DNA of 64,000 nt from Pedobacter lusitanus (GTDB taxonomy: Bacteria > Bacteroidota > Bacteroidia > Sphingobacteriales > Sphingobacteriaceae). Each line of letters begins with the position of its first letter. Positions within the stretch are counted from its first letter, which is position 1. The stretch lies in contig NZ_CP157278.1 in NCBI RefSeq assembly GCF_040026395.1, positions 1,984,001-2,048,000 on the forward strand, given 5' to 3'. The notes below the pieces were generated by a model. It saw only the letters and a program-made list of their open reading frames with translations, had not been told where the DNA came from and searched no databases. Below are positions 55,889-64,000 of the stretch, one piece after another. The position numbers and the translations under genes were made by a program.

Positions 55889-57355
55889 CTAATTCCTTTT
55901 ACTATTCTTAAAATCATAAAGTGTCAGAACTTTTAGGTATTGATAAGAAAGCCAGAAATTTTTCAAAGAAAATAAATACTCGCTCTGTGCACTATCCTTT
56001 TCTTGTAAAGCGATGTTTAAATCTGTTATTCCCAAATCACCTACGACATATCTTTTCATCGAAATTGAATATCTTTTTTGTGCAATTTCATTAGCTTCTT
56101 TATTGATTTTAACCAGCTCCCTGTTCATAGTAAACTGTTTGACCTGGGTTCTGATCTGATTTCCAAAATTTATCTGTTCCTGGGCTATAGTATATTCGAC
56201 CAGTTTTTTATTAGCCTGAGCCGTTTTTATTTTAGATGTTCTCAGCCCCCAATCCAGTATTGGAAAATTAAATCCAATGTTAAAAGATTGTTCATTAGCC
56301 GGATTACGATAAACCTCAGAGACTGCAGAACCTCGCCCGGAAAGACCAATAGTAGCGACTAAGTTTGCCCTGAAACCGCTGGTTCCCCTGGCCTCTGCTA
56401 CATCCCTTTCAGCCTCAAGAGTTCTCCTTTTGTAGGAAACAATATCCGACCTTTTCCTCGTTCCTTCTGAGAGGACAGAATCAACATTAATATTAAAGGC
56501 CGGGATACTATCAGGTAGTATAAGTTTAACATCACCTTCTCCTAAAAAACCGGTAAAGGACTTGAGATTTAATGTTGCAACTTCTGCTCCGAGTGCTGCC
56601 TGTGCTACTGCCTTGTTGGTATTAATAAGAGCTAGTTTAAGCTGCAATAATTCATTTTCAGAAATTTTACCAAGGCTATATCTCACTTTACCAATGTTGT
56701 AAATCGCATCATTATTCGCCAGGTTATTTTTTGAGATATCGTATATTTTTTGGGATATCAATAGTTCAAAGAAAAGCGCCGAAACCTGCAATCCGACATT
56801 TTCTATATCCTCGCTAAATTTTTTCTGAGACTCTGCATATCGTAATGGTTGTATTTTACGATCCCAACGTAATGCATTATAAGAAAATAATGGTTGTTTA
56901 ATTCCAATGAATGTGGGTTTACTACTATATTGAGTCTGATCAATATAGAAATTTTTAAACTGTTCAATTTTTGAACTGATGAATACCTCTCCTCCCGTTA
57001 AACCAATAGACTGGCTAAGTGAAAGATCTACTGTAGAATAATTATATGAAACTGGAACAAATGCTATACTACCATCATTTTGCTGAACATTTTGAAATGT
57101 TCTGTTAAAACCTGGTAAACTCCCAGACATTGATAACTGAGGCTTGTAGGTAGAATTAAAAGTCTTCCACTGCCAGTATTTGTTTTCTTTAATCGTATTG
57201 GCCTGAAGTGACGCCAACGATTTATCTTTAGATAGCTTTATGATTTCCTCCAGAGTATATGCATGATTGTTATCATTATTCTGAGAAAAACCATCTATAG
57301 AAATGGAAAGCAATAATAGTATTAAAATGAAGTGAACAAGTCTTAGATACATCAT
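55889..57355 (-). CDS. TolC-family outer-membrane channel
   Basis: This 488-aa protein has a signal peptide (about 1-25, ending IDGFSQ) and two OEP repeats rich in coiled-coil helices (NNDAIYNIGKVRYSLGKISENELLQLKLALI; EIAQKRYSISMKRYVVGDLGITDLNIALQEKDSAQ). It forms the outer-membrane tunnel of the tripartite pump. It starts 1 bp after the adaptor gene. Confidence 0.92.
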   Translation of the reverse strand: MMYLRLVHFILILLLLSISIDGFSQNNDNNHAYTLEEIIKLSKDKSLASLQANTIKENKYWQWKTFNSTYKPQLSMSGSLPGFNRTFQNVQQNDGSIAFVPVSYNYSTVDLSLSQSIGLTGGEVFISSKIEQFKNFYIDQTQYSSKPTFIGIKQPLFSYNALRWDRKIQPLRYAESQKKFSEDIENVGLQVSALFFELLISQKIYDISKNNLANNDAIYNIGKVRYSLGKISENELLQLKLALINTNKAVAQAALGAEVATLNLKSFTGFLGEGDVKLILPDSIPAFNINVDSVLSEGTRKRSDIVSYKRRTLEAERDVAEARGTSGFRANLVATIGLSGRGSAVSEVYRNPANEQSFNIGFNFPILDWGLRTSKIKTAQANKKLVEYTIAQEQINFGNQIRTQVKQFTMNRELVKINKEANEIAQKRYSISMKRYVVGDLGITDLNIALQEKDSAQSEYLFSLKNFWLSYQYLKVLTLYDFKNSKRN

Positions 57356-57356
57356 A

Positions 57357-58601
57357 TTATTTTATAATAGCCTCGTTTAACTTACTGTATTCCTTTGTGT
57401 CAGAAATTATTATTTTATCTCCTTCTTTTAAACCGCTTTTAATTTCTACATAATCCTGATTGCTCTCTCCAATTGTCACAGCTTTGGCAACAGCCTTATT
57501 ATTATCAATGACAAAGACTTTCATATTAGAAGCCCCGCTATAAAATGGGCCGTTCTTTACACGGAGTATTTTATCCTTAAAAGAGGTTACAACAAAGAGA
57601 TCAGTTTTCAAATTTGATCTTAATTTATTATTACTCTTAGCTTTCAGGTTAACCATAAACTTAATAATGCCATTTTCTACAGCGGGTTTCACATTCCCTA
57701 TCTCACCTCTTAAATCTGTATTATTTATTCTTACAATTACTTCTCCGCCAACTTTTAATTGATCTGCAAAATGATCAGAAATACTTCCTTCTACTTTAAA
57801 TGTATTTAAGTCTGCTATTCTAACTAATTCTGAACCTGCGTCTATTTTTGACCCGATCTGATCAGCTACCCAGGTAATTACACCATCCCTGCTGGCTCTT
57901 ACCTCGGCCTGTTCTAATCTTTTTTCTAATTCCTGAATACTTTTTTCCTGTATATTGATCTCGAATCCCAAACCGTTTAAATCAGCAGCCATTGATTTTT
58001 GCTGGTTCTTAACCTGATCCTCAATTTGCTTTAACTCGAGTTTTGCTATTTCCAGATTCAATTTGGCTTGCTGAAGATTTTCTTTTGTTCCACCGCCAAT
58101 TTCTATAAGATATTTTTCTCCTTTGAGTTTAGACTCCAGATTCTCAATATTTACTTTCTTAACAGCATACTGAGTTTTCATATCAGTGAGGGTCTTATTC
58201 AGGCTCAGTCTTAATTGCACAATTTTATTTCTATTTAGCTTTTGTGCATCATATAATTTATCCAACTGTATCTGGATAAACTCCTTGTCCAACTTTAAAA
58301 TGGGTTCTCCCTTTTTCACTTTATCCCCTGCATTATGTAAAATCTGTTCCAATTTTGCTTCTATTGGGCTTGTTATGATTTGTTCGTACTCAGGAACGAC
58401 TAACCCTGCTGCAGTAATAGTGGCTTCCATTGATCCTACCTCTACAATACCTGTCTTAATTTCATTTTTGCTGATTGAGCTCTTTATCAGAAACCTGAAA
58501 CCTAAGAAAAATAATACCAGAGCAATGCCAATCAAAAATATTTTAAAATATAGTTTTCTCTTCTTAACCTGCTTTACTGAAACGGGAATTTCTATGTCCA
58601 T
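57357..58601 (-). CDS. HlyD/MacA-type periplasmic adaptor
   Basis: This 414-aa protein has one N-terminal helix (about 15-35), a barrel-sandwich half (GSMEATITAAGLVVPEYEQIITSP; HNAGDKVKKGEPILKLD), a long coiled coil (about 105-225) and a beta barrel (RADREGVITWVADQIGS-like segment, then VEGSISDHFADQLKVGG). It links the MacB-type pump to TolC. It is the first gene of the operon, 25 bp from a sigma-54 promoter. Confidence 0.92.
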   Translation of the reverse strand: MDIEIPVSVKQVKKRKLYFKIFLIGIALVLFFLGFRFLIKSSISKNEIKTGIVEVGSMEATITAAGLVVPEYEQIITSPIEAKLEQILHNAGDKVKKGEPILKLDKEFIQIQLDKLYDAQKLNRNKIVQLRLSLNKTLTDMKTQYAVKKVNIENLESKLKGEKYLIEIGGGTKENLQQAKLNLEIAKLELKQIEDQVKNQQKSMAADLNGLGFEINIQEKSIQELEKRLEQAEVRASRDGVITWVADQIGSKIDAGSELVRIADLNTFKVEGSISDHFADQLKVGGEVIVRINNTDLRGEIGNVKPAVENGIIKFMVNLKAKSNNKLRSNLKTDLFVVTSFKDKILRVKNGPFYSGASNMKVFVIDNNKAVAKAVTIGESNQDYVEIKSGLKEGDKIIISDTKEYSKLNEAIIK

Positions 58602-58625
58602 TTTTTTAATTTATATAATCCATTT

Positions 58626-58641
58626 TGCAATTCACATGCCA
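58626..58641 (-). promoter_or_regulatory. Sigma-54 (-24/-12) promoter of the efflux operon
   Basis: The minus strand reads TGGCATGTGAATTGCA, with GG and GC separated by exactly 10 nt, close to consensus TGGCAC-N5-TTGCA. Start of transcription would be about 58615, 14 nt before the adaptor ATG at 58601. The operon ends with a sigma-54 activator gene. Confidence 0.8.
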
Positions 58642-58693
58642 ATCATAAAATACTAATAAACAGCCAATTAACTCATTTCAACTTCAATAAAAA

Positions 58694-58709
58694 TGTCCAT
58701 TTATGGACA
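58694..58709 (-). promoter_or_regulatory. Palindromic enhancer (UAS) candidate
   Basis: TGTCCAT-TT-ATGGACA is a perfect palindrome with 7-bp arms, centred about 87 bp upstream of the expected start. That is the usual distance for an NtrC-family dimer site. A further TGGACA half-site is seen near 58778-58783. Confidence 0.65.
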
Positions 58710-58866
58710 CCGTGTTCACTTCTGTTAATCTTATCGATCTGGCAAAATACTGGCGCACTTAATCGGCCGAATATCTTTGGACATTCTTCGGAACAAATAG
58801 TCTATCTGGATGGGGAGGGCTGGATTTGATTTGAATATGAAATCCCTGGAAGGGATAGATTTCAGT

Positions 58867-58896
58867 TATGGGAGCTCTTCGGTATGAGCTCCCATA
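58867..58896 (-). terminator. Hairpin after the CmlA-like hydroxylase gene
   Basis: 11-bp perfect stem (58867-58877 with 58886-58896) and 8-nt loop, 30 bp past the stop codon. It likely ends the NRPS/exporter/hydroxylase transcript. There is no U-run. Apart from this, the sigma-54 promoter and the palindrome, the 324-bp gap 58602-58925 shows nothing else. Confidence 0.65.
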
Positions 58897-58925
58897 TTGC
58901 AAAAAGTCCAGCAACTTTTATGGAG

Positions 58926-60545
58926 TTAAATAGCAGATTCTACAAAAGCTATTGATTTATTATATAGTAGTTCTTTTTCACCGTACAATCTTTCAGCTAT
59001 CCCACCTTTCATTCTCCATTGCTCAATCAGCTTATTAGAGGCAACTATTGGGTGAGAAGCATCTGTGTACTTTATACTGCTGATAAACTCAAGCCACGGC
59101 TCCATCCCCATAGCATACACATATACTTCTTTTGGATTGAAAATATTGACCAGATCCATTCCTCTTTCAAAGTTGGACCCTGCAAGTCTTCTGGAGCTAT
59201 CTTTATCCCTTGATAACTCTTCTGTCAAAAGAGGACCGTATAACCAGGTAAGTGGTGCCCCATCACATTCCATTCCAAGAAAAACAACGTCCAGATCTCC
59301 AATCTCTTTCTGAATATGCTGATACAATTCTGGCGCTACATTACAGGAATCAGCAGCAAAAAGAATAGAAAAATCACCGACATTCACATGATGACAAATT
59401 TTTGCCTGAATGTTTAAATCACAATGCTCACCAATAAAAGGGATCCCGGTAATTTGACAATCCTTAAAATTAATTGTTTCCATCTCACCAATCTCAATGA
59501 CATTTTCAAATCCAATTTTATTAAACATCAGCTTCAGATTTGGGTCTTGTAAAGCCCCGCCAGAAGTTCTTGGTACAACTAAATTTCTTATTTTATGTCT
59601 GAGCGGAAGTAACGTTTCAAATAAAATATGGTCCTGATGATTGTGCGTAATCAATACATAATCGATTACCTCCGGAAGATCCATATCAGAAAAACGGGCT
59701 ACATCAGATTGATAACCATAATAGCTAATCAGAGGATCTACCAGAATACTTACATCCTTTGTCTCCACTAAAATACAGGCATGCCCGAAATATCTCATCC
59801 TGATTTTATCACCTTCATATTTTTCGTAAGCTGTTGGAGGCGTTTCTGTAAACATTGAATCAAACAGTTCCTCTTGTTCCGGATTAAGATCAATCATTTC
59901 TTTGATCACATTAATCTCTCCGGGAATCCGTTTCATTTTTGCAAGTGCATCAATCGCCGGGCTGTTAAATGGAATATTCAAGTGTATAACATTATCATCA
60001 TCTAATTTTGGCGTACTTAATGCAAATGGGCGCTCATCATTTTGAGTAACCCATAAAGCTATACTCTGAGATGATTCATTGTAAAACTTACTTTTATAAA
60101 GCAAACTTTCAAAAAATCTAAAAGACGCATTATTATTTAAATCATATACCAGTTCTACATATCCTTTTAACTCTTCAGGTATACTGGCATACAAAGATTC
60201 TAATGAAAATCCCTTTGCCTCATGTTTAAGCATCCTATCTAATTCTTTTATTGACTCACAAAAGCTTAAAAGCTCCTTTTGCTTTTCAACAGTATCATTA
60301 ACAAGCTGCTTTACCTCGTTTACTCTTCCACCCTTAAGATCCATAAATGGGCCTCCAAGCATTTTAGGATTCTTAACAGCTGCCGCGTGGATCTGTGGAG
60401 CCTGAAGATAAGAATTCATGATTTTTAAATGTCTGCCCACTATGTTCATTGCGGCAGTAGCTGGTGAGATTAAATGAGACCACGCATACCAGCGATCATA
60501 CAAAGGTTCAATTACAACGTTTGGTTTTAAATAAAGGCTTTTCAT
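58926..60545 (-). CDS. CmlA-like diiron beta-hydroxylase acting on NRPS-bound amino acid
   Basis: This 539-aa protein has an N-terminal helical domain of about 245 aa joined to a metallo-beta-lactamase fold, the layout and size (about 530 aa) of CmlA from chloramphenicol biosynthesis. Metal motifs are THNHQDH (His301, His303, Asp305, His306), Glu373 in FIGEHCDL and Asp399 in LFAADSCN. CmlA is a non-heme diiron oxygenase that beta-hydroxylates an aminoacyl group while it is held on an NRPS carrier protein. Position 3' of an NRPS and a cyclic-peptide exporter fits that role. A plain hydrolase is the alternative, but the long N-terminal domain argues against it. Confidence 0.82.
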   Translation of the reverse strand: MKSLYLKPNVVIEPLYDRWYAWSHLISPATAAMNIVGRHLKIMNSYLQAPQIHAAAVKNPKMLGGPFMDLKGGRVNEVKQLVNDTVEKQKELLSFCESIKELDRMLKHEAKGFSLESLYASIPEELKGYVELVYDLNNNASFRFFESLLYKSKFYNESSQSIALWVTQNDERPFALSTPKLDDDNVIHLNIPFNSPAIDALAKMKRIPGEINVIKEMIDLNPEQEELFDSMFTETPPTAYEKYEGDKIRMRYFGHACILVETKDVSILVDPLISYYGYQSDVARFSDMDLPEVIDYVLITHNHQDHILFETLLPLRHKIRNLVVPRTSGGALQDPNLKLMFNKIGFENVIEIGEMETINFKDCQITGIPFIGEHCDLNIQAKICHHVNVGDFSILFAADSCNVAPELYQHIQKEIGDLDVVFLGMECDGAPLTWLYGPLLTEELSRDKDSSRRLAGSNFERGMDLVNIFNPKEVYVYAMGMEPWLEFISSIKYTDASHPIVASNKLIEQWRMKGGIAERLYGEKELLYNKSIAFVESAI

Positions 60546-60694
60546 TGTTTCCGGATTACAGGTTTAATAATTTTAATTTTGTCTAAGGAGCTTTTAGTTA
60601 TTACACACAAACTATCCAGGACATTCATAAAGAGATGAGTAATTAATAAAAAATAAGTTTAGAGGCATTCGGAATGATTTCCTGCCGTTGCAGA

Positions 60695-62386
60695 TCAAGA
60701 GTTAAAAACAGACTTACCATTTTCAAGCTGCACACCTTCTCTACGATCTCGTACAATATTAGTATCAGCTACAATTTTCCCAAAATCAAACTTTATAGTT
60801 CGATCGCAAAAAGAAAAATAATAGTCATCATGAGTAACCAATAGCATCGTTTTACCCAGGTCTTTAAAATGTGGTAACAGAACCGAATAAAAATAATCCC
60901 TGAACTGTGGATCCTGCTCTGCGGCCCATTCGTCAAGGATCAATATCTCTCGTTCCTCCATTAAAGCATAAATCATTGCTAATCTTTTCTGTTGTCCTTT
61001 TGACAAGTCATTACTAATGAAATTCTCTCCCTCAACAAATTGAAGCACATTATTCATTTTTAATTTGTCAATGAATTCTTTCAGCTTTTGGTTGCTCTGA
61101 TCTAAAGAGAACGAATCATAGTTAGCGTTGAAAAGATAATTACTGGTAAATATTGCAGATATTTTATCACGATAGCCAGGATATAAATCTTTTGTAATCT
61201 TTTCTCCATTAAAATATATATGTCCTTCACTAGGTTCATATAATCCGGTTAAGAGATTGATAAATGTGCTTTTACCACTCCCATTTCCTCCTGTAACAAA
61301 AATCAATTCTCCTTTTACTATTTCTAAATTAATTGGTCCAACTACAAAGAATTTTTCTTTATGCGTATCATAATACTCATACATCACATCTACCAGTTTA
61401 AGCGTTTTGAATTCTGCTTCATTTAGCGTGATTTCTTTATCAGTGGCTTCCGATTTAACTTGAGTTAGCAGCATATCCTCTAACTGCTGGATTCTGGTAA
61501 AGGCTACTTTAACCCGGGTATAAAGCGGGACTATAGAAATCAAAGTGGCTATAGGAGCCATCAGGTATAATATTGTAATGACAAGAGAAGTTACCTGCTC
61601 AGAGCTGACTTTATCAATATTAGGTAATGCAAACAGGGTAATGCCAAGGATAATAAACCAACTGTAATTACCAATTAATTCATTATTCATATATTTCACT
61701 GAACTGCTTACCCCCAGTAGTTTACCTTCTATCCGATTGTTTTTCAAGAATTTATTATAAATGGTACTATTTCTTTTCAAACTCATTTTGAGTTCTTTAA
61801 ATCCATCCAATAAATCTATAAGATATTTATAATAGTCATTTTGGAGGTCTCTTAATTTATTTAATTCATTTTCAATACCGCGATTCTTATAAAGATACAG
61901 ACAAAGCAAAAGTCCCATTAATCCTGTAATGATGACTCCGCCAATTATTGAAACCCAAAACAAATAGCCTAATGCACAAATGATCAAGACACAAGAATTA
62001 ATCACATTCACAATAATGTCTGGTATTTGCCCGACAATTCTTGTGTCTCCAATTGCAGAATATATCTTTTGCTGTCCGAGCTTTTCAAAAGAGGTATAGT
62101 TAGCCTGTCCTATGGAATTTAAAATAGATAACTCCATATCCAGTAATACGGTTTGGGTAAGGTTAATAATATAATTTTGAAACAGCCTCTTAATGACAAA
62201 AGAAAAACTTAGTATACCAAAAAATAAAATCCAGTCATAGCCTTTAAAGAAAAGATGCTTTTCAACTATAATCTTATTAATGAATACAAGAAGCGTACTG
62301 TATACAATACTATTTACTGCACTCAAAAGAATCAGAAAGAAATAGAATTTTTTAGATCCATTGGTGAATTTATTTAATATGCTCAT
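60695..62386 (-). CDS. Cyclic-peptide ABC exporter (SyrD/PvdE type)
   Basis: This is a 563-aa half-transporter with six helices (about 15-300), then an ATPase with Walker A GGNGSGKST, signature LSKGQQKR and Walker B REILILDEWAAEQDPQFR. The DEWAAEQDP form is characteristic of the cyclic-peptide/siderophore exporter family that accompanies NRPS clusters. It lies 87 bp after the NRPS stop. It probably carries the finished lipopeptide or an acylated precursor to the periplasm. Confidence 0.92.
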   Translation of the reverse strand: MSILNKFTNGSKKFYFFLILLSAVNSIVYSTLLVFINKIIVEKHLFFKGYDWILFFGILSFSFVIKRLFQNYIINLTQTVLLDMELSILNSIGQANYTSFEKLGQQKIYSAIGDTRIVGQIPDIIVNVINSCVLIICALGYLFWVSIIGGVIITGLMGLLLCLYLYKNRGIENELNKLRDLQNDYYKYLIDLLDGFKELKMSLKRNSTIYNKFLKNNRIEGKLLGVSSSVKYMNNELIGNYSWFIILGITLFALPNIDKVSSEQVTSLVITILYLMAPIATLISIVPLYTRVKVAFTRIQQLEDMLLTQVKSEATDKEITLNEAEFKTLKLVDVMYEYYDTHKEKFFVVGPINLEIVKGELIFVTGGNGSGKSTFINLLTGLYEPSEGHIYFNGEKITKDLYPGYRDKISAIFTSNYLFNANYDSFSLDQSNQKLKEFIDKLKMNNVLQFVEGENFISNDLSKGQQKRLAMIYALMEEREILILDEWAAEQDPQFRDYFYSVLLPHFKDLGKTMLLVTHDDYYFSFCDRTIKFDFGKIVADTNIVRDRREGVQLENGKSVFNS

Positions 62387-62473
62387 CTTATCAGAAATGT
62401 ACTATTAATAGGTTTAATTGATTAATTAATGGGATTGGCCTTGAAATAACTCCGCGTAAACAGATGAATAAGG

Positions 62474-64000
62474 CTAATTTGAAATTGAGTCTTCCAAACC
62501 AGATTTACAGAAATGTCCTATAGTGATATTGGGATCACCTACTACCCGGCTTAGTGTACTTTTGAATTTCTCAGTTAGAAATTCAGCTTCTTCTTTGACA
62601 AAGAATTCTGGTTTGTAATCACACATCAGGATCATACCATTGTTATATTCATGAAATGTGAAATTAATATCAAAAGTGGGGGTTCCTGTAGCTCTGTGTC
62701 TGGATTCAAAATCAGTAATCTGCCTTTTATTTGAACTGCCAAAATTTAATAAGTGAATAAAAACAGTGCCGATTAAATCCATAGAAATATCAGAATCCTT
62801 GAGTATCTTTTCAAAAGGATACACCCTGTGTTCTAAAGATTCCAATATACCTTCACCGACTTCTCTGATATAATTCCCGATCAGATAATCCGGAGAAATT
62901 CTGTTCTTGATAATTAAGGTATTCAAAAACCAGCCAATTAAACCACTAAAATCTTCATGATCTCTCGTCGTAACAGGGGTACCAATAAATATCTCTTTCT
63001 GTCCTGTTATTTCATACAGGAAAATATTTAAAGATGCGGTAAGAATTGAAAAAAGACTGCTGTTGATACTTTTGGAGAGTTTAACAAGATGAGTATAGAA
63101 ATCAGCGTCTAATGTCGTTCTGTAAGATGCCCCCTCTAAAGGTCTTGCAGAAAAAATATGTCCGTTTAATGAAATCAGATCTGGCTCTGACATTTCATGA
63201 TAATATTCCTTTACTTCCCTGGTCAGCAAGGCTTTGTGAGAAGGTTCCAGATATTGTTTTTCAGCATAATAGTTATCACGTTTAAACAATCTTAAAGGAT
63301 TAATATCCCCAGATAGTTTATTACTCCAAAACTGTCTGTGGATTTCACCCCTTTCGCCGTAGGCAATCTCTCTTTCCCAGGCAACATAGTCTTTGTGTTG
63401 AATAGTCAGATCGGGCAAAGAGCCAGCACTATCGTTAAGGAAACAATCATATAATTCGAGTAACTCTTTCTCAATAACATCTATTGAGGTTGCGTCAGAG
63501 ATAATATGATCTATGGTAAAAACAAAATTATAAGTTTCGTCTTCCATTCTAAATACTTTAATATCAAAAAACGGCCCTTTCTCCCAGTCAAAATAGCTGT
63601 TAAATCTTTTCTCTATTAAAGTATTAATTGTATGTTTTTTGTTTTCATCATCTCTTAAATCATAAACCTTTATCGTATAATCCAGAGAATCAGCGCTGTG
63701 GATTTTCTGTTTGATTTGATGATCAATCAGCACAAAAGTAGTTCTTAAGCTTTCATGTCTTTCAACCAGACTATAAAATGCTTTTTTTAGAACCTCCAGA
63801 TTTAATGAATCAAACACCGCAAAATGCCCCATGTTGAAAACCGGGAAATTTTTACTAAATGTTTTCTTTAACCAAAGTCCTTTTTGTCCCCAGGATAAAT
63901 CATAATACTCTTCCTGACCAGCACTTTTAATTATTTCAGCCTTGTTTTGTTCAAAACCAACAATTGCAATTGCCAGTTCCCTTATCGTAGGATAGGTGAA
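62474..64000 (-). CDS. NRPS C-terminus: carrier-protein end plus terminal condensation domain (partial)
   Basis: The frame is open to the window edge (508 aa seen; the Met at 63832 is internal). It starts with FTYPTIRELAIAI, the end of a peptidyl-carrier domain, then YYDLSWGQKGLWLKKTF, the C1 motif of a condensation domain. The C3 active motif reads DHIISDA (residues 164-170), a variant of HHxxxDG that keeps the catalytic second His but has Asp for the first His and Ala for Gly. Later motifs IGTPVTTRDHEDFSGLIGWFLNTL and HLLNFGSSNKRQITD follow. No thioesterase domain comes after it, so the chain ends in a condensation domain that may release or cyclise the peptide. Confidence 0.9.
   Translation of the reverse strand, partial: FTYPTIRELAIAIVGFEQNKAEIIKSAGQEEYYDLSWGQKGLWLKKTFSKNFPVFNMGHFAVFDSLNLEVLKKAFYSLVERHESLRTTFVLIDHQIKQKIHSADSLDYTIKVYDLRDDENKKHTINTLIEKRFNSYFDWEKGPFFDIKVFRMEDETYNFVFTIDHIISDATSIDVIEKELLELYDCFLNDSAGSLPDLTIQHKDYVAWEREIAYGERGEIHRQFWSNKLSGDINPLRLFKRDNYYAEKQYLEPSHKALLTREVKEYYHEMSEPDLISLNGHIFSARPLEGASYRTTLDADFYTHLVKLSKSINSSLFSILTASLNIFLYEITGQKEIFIGTPVTTRDHEDFSGLIGWFLNTLIIKNRISPDYLIGNYIREVGEGILESLEHRVYPFEKILKDSDISMDLIGTVFIHLLNFGSSNKRQITDFESRHRATGTPTFDINFTFHEYNNGMILMCDYKPEFFVKEEAEFLTEKFKSTLSRVVGDPNITIGHFCKSGLEDSISN

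Overview
The window looks like a chromosome segment of a Bacteroidota species of the Sphingobacteriaceae, probably Pedobacter-like. The evidence is TAnnTTTG-type promoters, a FecI/FecR sigma/anti-sigma pair, an outer-membrane TonB receptor with a carboxypeptidase-regulatory-like domain, and a giant secreted protein ending in a gliding-motility (CHU_C/T9SS-type) domain. The species call is an inference. No rRNA, tRNA, CRISPR array or insertion sequence was recognised. The window holds parts of three separate natural-product loci.

(1) 1-9.7 kb, minus strand. A truncated PAS-domain sensor and an alpha/beta hydrolase are followed by a complete class I lanthipeptide locus. It has a 56-aa precursor (9440-9610, too short for ordinary ORF calling), LanC, full-length LanB, a C39-peptidase ABC exporter that should cut the Gly-Gly leader, and a short HlyD-like adaptor. 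A good Bacteroidota promoter precedes the precursor, and a perfect 15-bp hairpin separates it from lanC.

(2) 9.8-28.2 kb, mostly plus strand. This is ordinary accessory metabolism: an NTF2-like protein, a 2438-aa subtilisin/LamG/CHU_C surface protein, DyP peroxidase with a Crp-family regulator, hydrolase, PaiB-like protein, DMT transporter divergent from a MocR regulator, ECF sigma plus FecR plus an astacin lipoprotein, and an SDR with an AraC regulator.

(3) 28.3-41.4 kb, minus strand. This is the most interesting region and looks like a RiPP pathway of a kind I do not recognise as described. Two paralogous 58/59-aa precursors (37548-37727 and 37763-37939) share a leader, an Arg-rich core with two Cys seven residues apart, and a conserved acidic C-terminal follower. 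Directly upstream is a UPF0489/OspR-like peptide arginase (Arg to ornithine). Downstream are an AraC-like regulator, a radical SAM/SPASM maturase, an unknown protein, a leaderless subtilisin with a long extra domain, a JmjC-type and a prolyl-hydroxylase-type oxygenase, an ABC exporter and a glycosyltransferase. A TonB-dependent receptor precedes the set. The predicted product is an ornithine-containing, radical-SAM-modified, hydroxylated and possibly glycosylated peptide.

(4) 41.6-44.7 kb. A decayed beta-lactamase-family pseudogene and a bifunctional trehalose-phosphate synthase/phosphatase.

(5) 44.9-64 kb, minus strand. The end of a nonribosomal peptide cluster. It has a truncated NRPS (carrier-protein end plus terminal condensation domain), a cyclic-peptide exporter, a CmlA-like diiron beta-hydroxylase, a type II thioesterase and tryptophan 2,3-dioxygenase. 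Embedded in it is a tripartite export operon (HlyD, TolC, MacB-type ATPase, two FtsX permeases, an ABC-2 pair) ending in a sigma-54 activator and its histidine kinase. A GG-N10-GC sigma-54 promoter and a perfect palindromic enhancer candidate lie just upstream of this export operon, which suggests the encoded two-component system controls it.
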